Below, one piece after another: positions 23,891 through 34,848 of a DNA stretch of 64,000 bases (the first letter of the stretch is position 1; each line of letters opens with the position of its first letter). The DNA comes from Caenorhabditis remanei. Taxonomy: Eukaryota > Nematoda > Chromadorea > Rhabditida > Rhabditidae. The stretch spans positions 7,190,587 through 7,254,586 of the forward strand of contig NC_071333.1 in NCBI RefSeq assembly GCF_010183535.1, read 5' to 3'. The notes below the pieces were generated by a model, which saw only the letters and a list, made by a program, of their open reading frames with translations, ran no database searches and was not told the origin of the DNA. The translations under genes were made by a program, and so were the position numbers.

Positions 23891-26240
23891 TTAATTAGAC
23901 GTAGATGAAGACGTTTCCACCTTTGGTCTCTCTTTCCAGGTCGACCTGTAGTATATTGCAAAGTACGGCTTTCCGTGCTTTCTGATGATTTCGCTCATAC
24001 AAGAAATTTTTGAGCAGCTGCTGTCGTTCATGAGGTAGTCATTCTGAAAATTATCAATTATGCATAGATTTAAAACCAAATGAATTATCAACTTACATTA
24101 TGACGATCGATAACCGCCACGTAGTGAGCCGAGTGTTTGTCGATTCTTTCATGATGTACGACTCCTGCCAGGCGCCATTCACTCGATTTCTTGGTTTTCT
24201 CCAAGTTACCCAAGTCTACACACGGGTCAAAATCTGCGATTCGACCGTCAGCGTAATGATGAGTTATTGACGCCGAAATGAAGAACATATCCCCGAAGAT
24301 GCACTTGGTAATGAAGCAGCCTTCAGACTCTCCCTGAAAAAGCATAGAAGTATATACATCATACCTTTCATGTGACTTACACATTTCTGACATGTTTTCT
24401 CAACTTTCTCGTGTCCCTGAAGCTTGTAAGTCATCAATCCGCCCATGGTAGCAGTAGTTTCATCATACAGGATAGGTGGCAACGAAATGCGAGTTTTCTA
24501 AAGAGAAATAGTGAATTGAGTTTTAAAAAATCTATGATCCAAGTTACCTTGTCAACGATGATCTGTGTTTCTCGACAATTGTAACAATGAAATGTTTTCT
24601 CTTCAGTTGGCATTGGGAAAGAGTCGTCGAAGTAGTTGTCTTCCAACAATCTGAAGACCACCAGTTGAGTATTTGTCGGTAATTCCTTCTATGTTATAAA
24701 ATTACCTGTAAAAATCTTCCGCGTCTTCTTCCACAGTTCTCTCGTAGTTCATCACAAGATCCAAAAGATGCGAGCACTGGATGAGTGGCCAACAAACTGC
24801 GTATTGAGCCAGGATGCTTCTGATCTCGTGATCGATTGGCTGAAATAAACACTGTGAGCCAGATTCAACAGCTTCAATACTTACCGTAACCGGCACTTTA
24901 GTCTTCACATAGTCACAGAACGGTGGGCAAGCGATGAGAGCTTGAAGAGTCGCAATGGCAAAACATTCCTTTGATGGGTTATTCATGATCTGGAAAAAAC
25001 AATGATTTTCAGTTTTTTTGAGTAATTATTTACCACTAAATGATTGATTGGAATCTTTTCAAGAATAGCAGCCACCAATTCTGGCGTGAACATCATTGCC
25101 ACGAACTTCATAAGCTTTCTGTGGCTTTCTCCGTATCCCTTTTCATAATTTTTGACATGATCGTGCTCAGTCAACTCCAAAATATACGCTTTGATCTCAT
25201 CGGCCGTCGCTTTCTTCCATCTAAAACATGTCAATGAGATTTCTTGTCATAGAATCAGTCATACCTAATTGCATCCAATTCCTTTTGGCTTGGTGTGAAA
25301 GCAGTCTCACAGGTTCCGTGGAACGCCAACATGGACTGAAATTTTTTGTGATTGATTTCTATTTATTTTTGGACAACTACCTAATTGTAAATTTTTTCTA
25401 TTTTTTCCATAATCTGACTAATTACCGTTATCTCCCGGAAAATCTTTTGCGATGGAGGTTCCATAAGAGGAAATTGCAACGTGTTCCTATTCATTCCTTC
25501 AATACTACGTTAATTACTAGAATTTAGTAATATTTTGAAACGTCAGTTCTCGTTCGAGTTACCCACTGATAAAGCTTATTCCAGCAGAAATTTGCTCAAA
25601 AATATAAAACTGTTGAAATTAAAAACAACCAGAAAATCAATAGCCTAACTACCTCAAATTCTGAGAGTCTGGAATTTTTAATGACCTATTTCGCTAAGAT
25701 CAAAAGATCAAAGTAAGTGACGTAATTTGGTCGCCTCCGTGTGTGGAACACGTGTTCACTGTCGGCACATTCACTTCTTCCACAAAAAGCCTCTTGGTAA
25801 ATTCTTGGAAAGCTACATCTTTTGAGTACTAACACCTGCACATGTATTGGTACAGTACTCCCACACTATATACATAAATATATGCCTTTGATGTGAACCT
25901 TTGGCAACTAGACTAGAATGTTTTCACTCAATTGGGGACCTATTAAAAGGAAGAAAAAATATGAAAAAATGTGTTTTAAAGTAAGAAACTAACTTCTTCG
26001 GGAGTAGATGGATGAGTTTTGTTAATATGAGAGCTAAGCTTGAGCATGGCCATCTTGTTGTTCGCCGAGACGTTCACCTTACGAGAACGGAAGCTGGTCC
26101 CGACCCATCTTACCAACGCACCAAGAAGACGTCTGGAAATCAAACATAAATTATCTGAAAGAAACCGAGAAACTGCAAACTTACGGCTCTCGTGACGATT
26201 TTTCTTCTGATTGGCTTCTATCAGTGTTTGTGGTTCTCAT
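23891..26240 (-). CDS. Divergent USP-like ubiquitin hydrolase, copy B
   Basis: Ten exons: 26240-26185, 26132-25994, 25335-25265, 25220-25034, 24989-24885, 24839-24706, 24650-24548, 24497-24381, 24333-24097, 24043-23891; 433 aa. The Cys box is PSKECFAIATLQALIACPPF (Cys160). Zinc-ribbon Cys pairs are FHCYNC and TCQKC. The His box is SAHYVAVI (His374), then DYLMND with Asn389/Asp390. A conserved YGESHRKL segment precedes the Cys box and also occurs in copy A (YGETHRRL). The N-terminal ~150 residues are basic and have no known domain. Exon 2 of both copies ends at the less usual donor GTTAGTTT. The catalytic domain is compact (about 215 residues between Cys and His). The ends of the two proteins diverge; copy B ends in a Ser/Thr tail. 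Fold assignment is strong; substrate and activity are unknown. Confidence 0.82.
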
Positions 26241-28222
26241 AGGTTCTTCTGATCGAAGCTTATTACTAAAAGCGTCACAATTCACAATCGTATCAAAAGA
26301 ATAAAAACGAACAGAGAGCGCAAAGCAATATATGACAGTGTTAATTAATTCAAATAACAGATATTGTTGAAACAAAGGTCAGTATGGAAAGAAGGAGAAG
26401 AGACCGAAGCGGCTAGAGATGTCTGCGTCTATCTGATGAAGAGAACTTGTGAACAACTGTTACCGCCCGCTGTCTTACACACCACGCCCATTTAATTTCT
26501 GCGGTTCAAAGTCGAAAGGGGAGGTAATGTTGCGGGAAATTCAAAAATAGGTTCGCAATGAAGGAAACGAAAGGAAAAACCCAATTTCCGGAGTCTATGT
26601 TGCGTTTTGTGGATGATTCACAACGCCATCTCTCTCATCGGTGCTCAGAAATATGGAAAAAAGCTATCTATTTTGAATAAGAATGGGTTGGCGCGAAGAG
26701 TATTCGTTCGAGTCAGAATTTCGAAAAGAAAAGATGAAAAATGAGGTGGGATGGTGAATAAACGGCACAAAAGGTTTCTCTACTCTATTCTTCTATCGCC
26801 TTGTTTGATCGAACGTTTTTTTTGTTCATTTCAGAATATGCCACTCAGGACCTACGTGGCAGATGATAGTTCGAAAAAGGTACTTTCCTTTTTTTCTCTC
26901 ACAAAAATGTGACGTCCTAAAAAGAAAAGGGTTTTGTCAACTGAACTGATTGAATGTATCGCTGACCGATAGAGAGATGATAAAACCGTTCGAAAGGGAA
27001 GAGAAAGGGAAAAGTACTTGTCGTGCGGTCATTGCCTTGGCACGGCTAACTGTGATCAATAATTTGTCCGCACCTCGGACAGTCGTTTGTCTTCAATCAT
27101 CATCTCGTTCGATTGACTTTTTGGTGTGACTGTGGAAGAGAGAAGGCAAAGGTGCACACCAAAAAGTGCGGCCGGAGTGGACACATCGAAAAGAAAAAGG
27201 GCGAGGGAGAGGGGCTCTCTTCTACAGGTTATTACACTTTCAATACATTATTGGTGGGAAAAGTGAGAAGAAATGAAGAAGATAGACGAGATGGAAAAGA
27301 AAAAGACAGCGGATGGTCGTCGTGGGTTCCCGAACGGTTTTTTGAGGAAAGAAGAGAGAATGTGTGGACGGAGAAGAGAGAAAAGACGAAGAAGTGCAAC
27401 AGATAGGAAAAGAAAATGGAAATAAGCAGTGTTTTGTAGAAAAAAGAAGACGAAGACGGAGAAAAGGACAAAACAGTAGAGATGAAGAGATGGCAGTATG
27501 TCCATGTAGTGCCGAACAGTTTCTGGTATTTCTATCGGAGTGTAATGAGAAAGAAATTGCCGAGTATCGTTGAGTGTAATGAATTGTGTTGAAAGGAAAA
27601 GAGTTGAAGAAAACACCTTTTTCGATAACAATGATAAAAATATATGGTTGATAAGTTTGTAGTGTACCGATCCCTTGATTCTATATCTAAACAAGACGAT
27701 CGAAAACCTTCATTTTTAGGCAACTTTCGTTTAAACAAGGAGATGCTAATTGTCACGCAAAGAAACCAGAACTTAAGAGCCCTGCTAATATACAACGGCA
27801 CCATCATTAAGTGCAACCAGTAATCACAAAAAACCACATTTTGTTCAAAAAAAAAGTCAAGACAACGCACGCAATGTTGGTTGCATAGGATCAGGTCGTA
27901 TCTGCTTCCATAAGTAACAATTTGTTCACTCCGAGGCAAATGTTTGAGACACGCCTCATAAAAATTAGTACGTGTATGTATCTTTGTCTCTCTTTCACAC
28001 TTTTTCTCTTTATCTAAAAAGTAAAGTTAAAATTTAGCAGTGGATTAGAATGGCTAGACATGGAAAAATCATCAATTAGCGTTGTTGTAATCATACTCAC
28101 GCGACGCCCTCGGAGATAGCCAAGAGAGAATAATCACGTGTGTTGTTGTATTTTCAGTTCTGGAATAATCTAAACAAACACCATCTTCGTTTTCTGAAAA
28201 TCAGTAATTTTGAAAGACTTGT
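26241..28222. other. Upstream region of USP-like copy B and spacer to the mbl-1 3' end
   Basis: Holds TTGGCGCGAA at 26688-26697 (E2F-like) and the 17-nt block at 27319-27335 shared with copy A. The block around 26430-26470 (ATGAAGAGAACTTGTGAACAACTGTT) resembles the corresponding copy A text near 21098-21125. From 27110 to 27560 the plus strand is strongly purine-rich, giving artefactual charged frames. No RNA gene was found. Confidence 0.4.
27319..27335. promoter_or_regulatory. 17-nt block shared by both USP-like upstream regions (copy B side)
   Basis: Exact copy of 22040-22056, located 1079 nt upstream of the copy B ATG and followed, as on the A side, by a T run and then purine-rich DNA. 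It includes a TTCnnGAA heat-shock-element core. Confidence 0.4.
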
Positions 28223-30069
28223 TTTATTGAAAACATATCGATCCGTAAACATTGAATGATTGATGATATAACAGTTGATCCATATCATTCTTGTGTTCTT
28301 ATTCCTACACCTACACCTGAAAATTTGAAGAATCTGAAATTTTCTGAAATCAAAGAAGGCAGCTTTGACTTTTTCAAAGAATTTTATTCAGACATATAAT
28401 AAAAAAATTTTTGGGGAATGAGGAGAAGGGGTCGTTTAGTCCAACCGGTATCCTATTGCAAACATGCACAGGGCCAGGATAGAAAGAGATTTAAAGAATA
28501 GGAAAAAATTGACAACTGAAGTTCCAAAAAGGGGGAGAGAAGAATCATTTTTAGATTTTCGAAACATGTGGAAAATTATTAAATGGTAAATGAAGGGAAA
28601 CGGGAAAATATTATTTCAAATCCACACGAAAATTATTATGGAGATGAACAAAACGAAGCAGAAAGTTTTCTAATCATTGCTCAAACTGAGCGTAATGGAA
28701 AAACTAACAGTCGCTGAATACCGGGAAAACAAAAGTAGATTTCAGTGGGGTGTGGGGGGCAGAGAGATGACATTTTGAGATAAGGGAATACTCAAAAACT
28801 GCGGACTAGTGGAAGAAAGGGGAGGAAAATCAACTGAGAGATGCAAAGATCTGCCATTTAGTGGATACAAGAAAAACGAATAAAACTGTTGAATTTTTGG
28901 GAAGTGGGGGAGAGGAATAGGAACGTTCCAGAGGGGCAAGAATAATACGGAATTTTTGGGATAAACAGATACAATCTAGTCATGAACTTGTTGGAAAAAA
29001 GATACATTTAATCAGAAATTCGATGAAAAGTGGGGCGAATTTTAAACAAACCGGCAAAAATTTCGAATTTATAAAATATAGACTAAAATTCCGAGTTTAG
29101 CGTCATTCGAATGACCAAGTGATAGATTTTCTTGCAAGAATCCTTGCAAGATCACAGTCTTACAAGTGTTCTTCAGATAATCAGAAAATAAAAAGTTGAA
29201 TGAGAATAAAAAATAAGGTAGATACAAAAACACAACAAAATAAGCTCCAAAAGGTACGTTCCATAACAGCCGAAAATGATCAGAAAGTTGAGAACAGGTA
29301 GTGTTGTTTGTCTTCGATTGTTGTTTTTTCGAAACAAAAGACTATTAGCTCAAAAAACTGGAAGCTCTTGAAAAGGAAAGGCAAGCAGAACGTTTCACAA
29401 GCCAACACACATTTTTGAAACAAAATCCGTTTTTTGTAAAGCAACCTTGCGAAAATGGATAAAAGTTTTTGTGAAAGGTGTTACAGACAGTTGGAACACA
29501 TTTTGATGTGACAATTGCTTCAGTAAAAATAAAAAATTGGACAGTTTCAGAAAGAGAGAATAAAGTGGAAACCAGAAAAGAGAAGAGCAGGAAAGAGGAC
29601 AGAAAAAAAAATCAAAAGAAAAGAAAAAGTGGTGGTGTGAGCGGATTTCGATGCTGGTGGAAGAAGCGGAGAGAAGAGCTGCACATTGATGGTCTAGTAG
29701 CGAGGCGGTAGCTGACCACTGACTGAAAACATTACAAGGTCAATCAATCATCCGACGACAGTTAAGATAGAGGTGGTGCATAGTGTTGATAGGACAGATT
29801 TGACAGAGTAATCACCCAAGCAGTTTTGGCAGTTTGCCCCGTTGTGTGCTTCTTAGTTAGATTCAACCCAACCAAAAAATTAGAAAAATTGAACACATTG
29901 AGATCTAAAAACAATTAAAAGTCGATAGAAAGATTGAGAAGTTTGAGTTAAAGCTAGAAAACATTATGTGTATTAAAAATGTATATGATTGACTGGATCA
30001 AAGAGAGTATATAAGATGAATCAAAACGTGTATGGGATGAGGGGCGTCCGGGATATAAACTCCGTACAT
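28223..30069 (-). other. mbl-1: Probable long mbl-1 3' UTR
   Basis: No coding frame. Minus-strand AATAAA motifs occur at 28223-28228 and 28383-28388, and none lies close to the mbl-1 stop. If one of them is used, the 3' UTR would be about 1.7-1.85 kb, long for a nematode but plausible for an RNA-regulated neuronal and muscle gene. The segment at 28740-28940 is G-rich on the plus strand (C-rich in the transcript). Confidence 0.35.
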
Positions 30070-33000
30070 CTAGAACGGTGGTGGCTGCATGTACTCACAA
30101 GAGACAGCTGGCACATATCCTTGAAGTGTCTGTAGAAGGTATGGATTGAATTGTTGAGCTGGTTGAGCGGCTGGTGAATACATCATGGCTCCGTTCTTGT
30201 CAATAGCTGGTCGCTTGACTGGGACACCTCCCTGAAAAAAAGATAATGAATCTCTGTCGAGCGAGAAAACTGGAAGTTTGATTGTCAATTATCCAAAAAT
30301 AAAACAAAAAATGAAAGAAGCTTGCTGTTGTTGTTGTAAATTGAAAAGAGAGTTAAGTGAAAGGAAATTAAATGCGTTAAACCAAAAACAGGCAGCTTTT
30401 GAGATGAAGATGCGACTTGTAGTATACCAGATCATCTAAATTTTTAAGTGATAGTGCAACATTTATGGATGCCTAATATTTATATTTACTCACTAGAACT
30501 AGGTATTGCACATGACTATGTTAAATTAATGTTTTTAAAATTATAAAATGAGACCAAATACCCGAGAAAAGTCATTCCTATCCCAAACAGTAACATGCTT
30601 ACAAACACTCCATTGATGCACATCAAGCAATGCTTGTTCTTTTTTTCATATAGGTATTCCTTTACGACTTTGATACTAGCAACATTCTGGGTGTCTTGAA
30701 ATGTCTGATACAGAATTGGATGCATGTATTCATAATTTGTAGTGAGTTCTTGATGAGCAAGCAATCAAGAGCGCGACATGAGATTTTCCAGAATGACTGC
30801 CAGTACCAAAATCGTTAGTTTTAAGCTTTTAACCTAGCCTCAAAACTAATTAGAATGGAGGATAAGAGAAAAACCAAGTTTTGATTGAGAGTCAGATCAA
30901 AATAATAAATAGATAGAGGGATACCGCCAATGACAGCAGTTGGGAGTGAGCTGCCGCCAAATCGTTCCCATTTGAGTTCTCCTCTTCCAGCGCTCGTTTT
31001 CGTTGTAGACGAAGCAATGGTGAAGGCGTTGTCTGTTGTTGAGCAGCCACAGCAGCAGCGGCAGCAGCTGATGAGTTGGCGACGAATTGTGCCGAAAGCA
31101 ATCCTCCGACGTTGCCAAGCAAGGCGGCGGTTTGTAGCTGCTAAAACAGAGCGCATGTCAGCCAAAGCGAGTCTCATGCGATATCACACTCCGGCGTTTT
31201 TAGTGATGAACGGTATTCGTTTTGATTTGTGTTCTCAGACATCCATTCCTACATTAGGCATATCGTTTATGCGTAATGTAAAACTTTTTTTCCCAAATTC
31301 AAAAAATAAACTCTAAAGCAACCACCCAGAAAAAAATGATGAAAATCAGGGAAGGGTTCTAGGATAAATTAACACAACAAATCATTGTTAAATCCCAACA
31401 TAAAATTCATTCCATTCAGTATTTGGTCATAACCTTTTCTTAATGAAAAAATAAGCACTAATGACTTTTGTGGTGAATTTTATAAAACTCAATGAAAGGG
31501 ATCACGGTAAGCATAGTAGAGGTGAAGCTTTTTTGGAAATGTCATTTTAGAGTTTAATTTGTTCACAAAAGCCGGGCATCGTGTGAGAGATTCAAATCAA
31601 ATGAATAACATCCATTCCAGAGACACCGTGTGCAACATTCATCGCTTTTCATTTTTGTTTTTAGAAAAAATGATCCAGTTTCCAAAATTAACATGAGACG
31701 TGCTTTGAGAAGAAATAGTGTTTTTGTGCGTGTAAGAGAAGGAGCACAGCGAGCGAGCGTTCGCAACCGAAAAAATGATGAAGTGGGAAGAGGATTGGGG
31801 TGATTAATTAACAAAGGTGCTTTGGATAGAAAATGCATTGTTCCAAAATTCAATACGCCTTGTATTAAATTTTTGAATTTTGTAACATCACAAAATAGAA
31901 AGACATGCAGACAAAAAATTCGTTCAAATAAATTTTCAGTGAAAATAAGACCTCCCATTTTCCTCTTCCAACATAATTTTCTAAATTCGAAAGAAATCGG
32001 TGGTGCGAGTAGCAATACATAATGCAAGTGCAAAAGGGGTTCAAGCAAGATGTTACGGTACCTGAGCGGCGGCAGCTGCGTATGGATCCTGAAGAACTTG
32101 TTGGTACATCATTCCATTGTAGTATTGTGGGTAGATTGGAGTGTTTGGGATCAAGTTCACAGCGGCTGCCTGCTGTTGCTATAAAAATAAAAGTTAGAAC
32201 TTTATAAACAGTATTCTTTTAGCCTACCAAGGCAATCATTGGGTTGACCATCTGAGTACCGGATTGATTAAGTTGAGCAGATAACAAATTCTTAAGTGCC
32301 AAATGATTTCTTCCATTTATCAATAGCTGATCTTTGATGTGTTGTGGAGGGTGAAGGTACTTGCATTTTGGGTTCTCTCGTGTACATCTTCCCTGAAAAA
32401 ACTGAAATTGGTCCCCAATCAGTCATCCGTCTCCTCCTTTCTTTTTTTTTTGTTTTCCATAAAAAAGACAGAAGAGGAAAGAAATTGAGTGAAATTTCCA
32501 GTCCTCTAGGGAAATGGTCACCAGCTCCATTAAAATTTTTTGTTGCTCTGACCCGCGCACCAACACACTGTTGCAATTACGTTTAGCAATTCCAATTCTC
32601 CCAATTAGTTTCTGTCTCTCTAGGGAACATAACCTCAAAGAATCTAAAATGGAAAATCCCTAGAATGCGAAAGTTGAGATGTCAGTTTCAAGCATTTCAG
32701 CTTTCACAATCTTATCCCACTAAAAATCTCTATTGGATTGTTGTGTATTCACAAAATTATGAGAGCCTCTTTCTCTATCTTCTTTGCAAAAGATTCCAAG
32801 TAAAGATATGACATCGTCAGTCGTCAGTAGGGGAAGCCGAGTTGAATGGCCGGGTGTCCCTCGGCTCGTTTCCATAAACAATTCAATTGATATCGATGTT
32901 TTCCGGTGGTGTTGAGCAGCCGAGAAACCAGCCGACGACCCATCAAGACAACCAATTGAGGAACGATGAGCCATTGATGGTGGTGCGTCGAGCCCATTTC

Positions 33001-34848
33001 CCCGCAAACTACCCTTCCCTCCTTTTGGTGGCTTATTTCTTTCTTGGGCTTTCGTCTAACAGTTAATTGTGTTATCCTCATCCGACCTCCATCCTAATTC
33101 CCATGGGGTTCTATGTCGAAATACAACGTCGACATCGAAAAAGAAGAATAAGAAAGAGAAGAAGATGTAGATGCATGCAAGAAAATAAGCCCCCACCAAC
33201 CCCTGGAGTATTCCACTCAAAATTCAGAAGTCGTCTAAAGTTTGGTGTCATCTGCTGAATGTCGCATATCTAACGGATAGAAATGACAAAACGTTTAACC
33301 CTACATTGAACATTTCCTCCATTTTCCCAAATCTCGAGGCGACCGTCCGGAAGACGTCATTCATCTGTCAAAACGTTTTGTTTCAGTATTTGGTAAAACT
33401 GAGATGTCCCTCGGGAGGCGTTCTGTAGTTCAATGAAAACTTGCATTACTCAATGTTCATACAGGAATGGCAAATGAGAAAAAAGAACTTTCTACTCAGC
33501 GGTCGCCGGTTCCCGATAACATAAACAATTTAGGAGTATCTTCCGAAATTTTCCAACTCTTCCATCCGGATGAGCATAACCACATCATCCCAGTCGTCGT
33601 ATGTTTATAAACAATACGCTCACATAACTGAATAACACGAATGTATGTGTGTCTGTGTGGGAAGCAAATGCATCGTCGTCATGTGGTTGGCATCTTTCGA
33701 TGACGAAAGTTTGAGCAAACTTGAAAATCAGCAAAAATGTCGAAAAAAGCAAACCTTTATACTGTCGTAGCAAGCAGTCACTCTCCCTTGTTGAACGTCG
33801 ACATTAGGCGGAGGATGAGCAAATTTGCATTCTTGATCCGATCGGGCGCATTGTCCTCGCAGAAATTCGCGACAAACTTCAACCTGCAAAGTAGAAAAGT
33901 CTTTTTCGGGCGTTGTAATTGACGCAAAGTGTCCGACAAAAGGGCACGCTTTTGCCTGTAATCCTATTACGATGATCGTTTCATTTTTGCCCCTGTTTCC
34001 TTGTTTCTCGTAATCCGTTTAAGCCTGAGAAAATAGGACAATAGGAGATGAAGAATCCCTCTCAATGAACACCCGTTTTTTTGTCTTTAAATGGTTTCGC
34101 AATGACCGAGAAAACTTAATTAACTGGATGGCTAGTATAGGAGACGGCTCCACTTGTTTCCAATTCTTCCAATGTTTTTCACTTTCGAAATGAGCAACCT
34201 ACGGTAGGAACTGGATGACCATGTATGGAAATTGGAAAGCTGAACTTGTGTGGCCTTGGAGTGGAAATTGGAATTAAAATGTAATGGCAAAGTTTTAAAC
34301 TATCTAACTAGGTTTTGTAATCGTATGTTTTGATTTACGGTCAATCCGGCCTCTTTCAAAAAGTGTTTGTCAATCAAACGATCTCGGAAACAATTGCTTC
34401 AATATACGAACATATTTGAAGAAATGCCTCAAAGATGGCACACGCTAACCAAAAGCTCACAGAGAGTCATTCAATTCTTTTTCGTTCGTCTTACTCCAAA
34501 ATGTCTTCCATTTTCTTTTCTAGTGGCGTCAAACGCCACATGAGCGCATCTTAATAACGTCTCCTATTACGTGCCCAGGGAAAAGCAAGCGGTCCCGTCC
34601 CTAAACATTCTTCTGACCCTTCTCTCCCAAATTCGTATTCATGGGAAAATTTAAATTTCAATGAATACTATAGCATTACTCATCAAACAAGAGCAAGATT
34701 TGAAAAGCAATCAATGTTAGATCATACCTGTAACCACCGACTGTCTTTCACATTGAACACTTGTGATACGAGATTGGCATTGGGTGTGGCGGCAAGCGAA
34801 GAAGCTACTGGCGTCGTTCCGGCGGCATTACTGTTCTCATCGAACATT
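30070..34848 (-). CDS. mbl-1: Muscleblind-like CCCH zinc-finger splicing regulator (core coding exons)
   Basis: Core exons: 34848-34728 (ATG at 34847), 33883-33755, 32392-32228, 32178-32062, 31140-30925, 30231-30070; 302 aa from this ATG. There are two CX7CX6CX3H fingers. Finger 1 has Cys44, Cys52, Cys59 and His63 in VCREFLRGQC...CKFAHPPP. Finger 2 has Cys78, Cys86, Cys93 and His97 in ACYDSIKGRC...CKYLHPPQH. These are followed by QHIKDQLLINGRNHLALKN, the muscleblind signature, then an Ala/Gln-rich linker, LLRLQRKRALEEENSNGND, and a C-terminus ending YMQPPPF. Muscleblind proteins bind YGCY-type RNA sites and control alternative splicing in muscle and neurons; the worm gene also affects synapses and dendrites. 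One finger pair is usual for invertebrates. The long introns (about 0.85-1.4 kb, with two of 0.7-0.9 kb) are typical of this gene. Confidence 0.95.
33172..33179. promoter_or_regulatory. mbl-1: TGCATGCA in an mbl-1 intron (FOX-1/ASD-1-type site)
   Basis: The palindrome TGCATGCA lies in the intron between the exons ending at 33755 and starting at 32392, so the transcript carries UGCAUG. RBFOX-family proteins (FOX-1, ASD-1) bind this motif. Placement within the zinc-finger intron is suggestive only. Confidence 0.3.

Noticed and set aside
27113..27939. Several long frames on both strands (97-148 codons)
   Set aside because: Strong purine/pyrimidine strand bias explains them: Arg/Lys/Glu-rich on plus and Ser/Phe/Leu-rich on minus, with no splicing or domains.
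28439..28510. Possible tRNA-like text near 28440 (TTTAGTCCAACCGGTATCC)
   Set aside because: No cloverleaf can be folded by eye, and neither A-box nor B-box consensus is present. Other GTTCGA matches in the window were also checked and lack a partner A box.
31563..32048. 161-codon minus frame adjoining the mbl-1 exon at 32062-32178
   Set aside because: It lies in the intron just downstream of a well-defined donor at 32061 and has no muscleblind similarity. It is an intronic open frame by chance.
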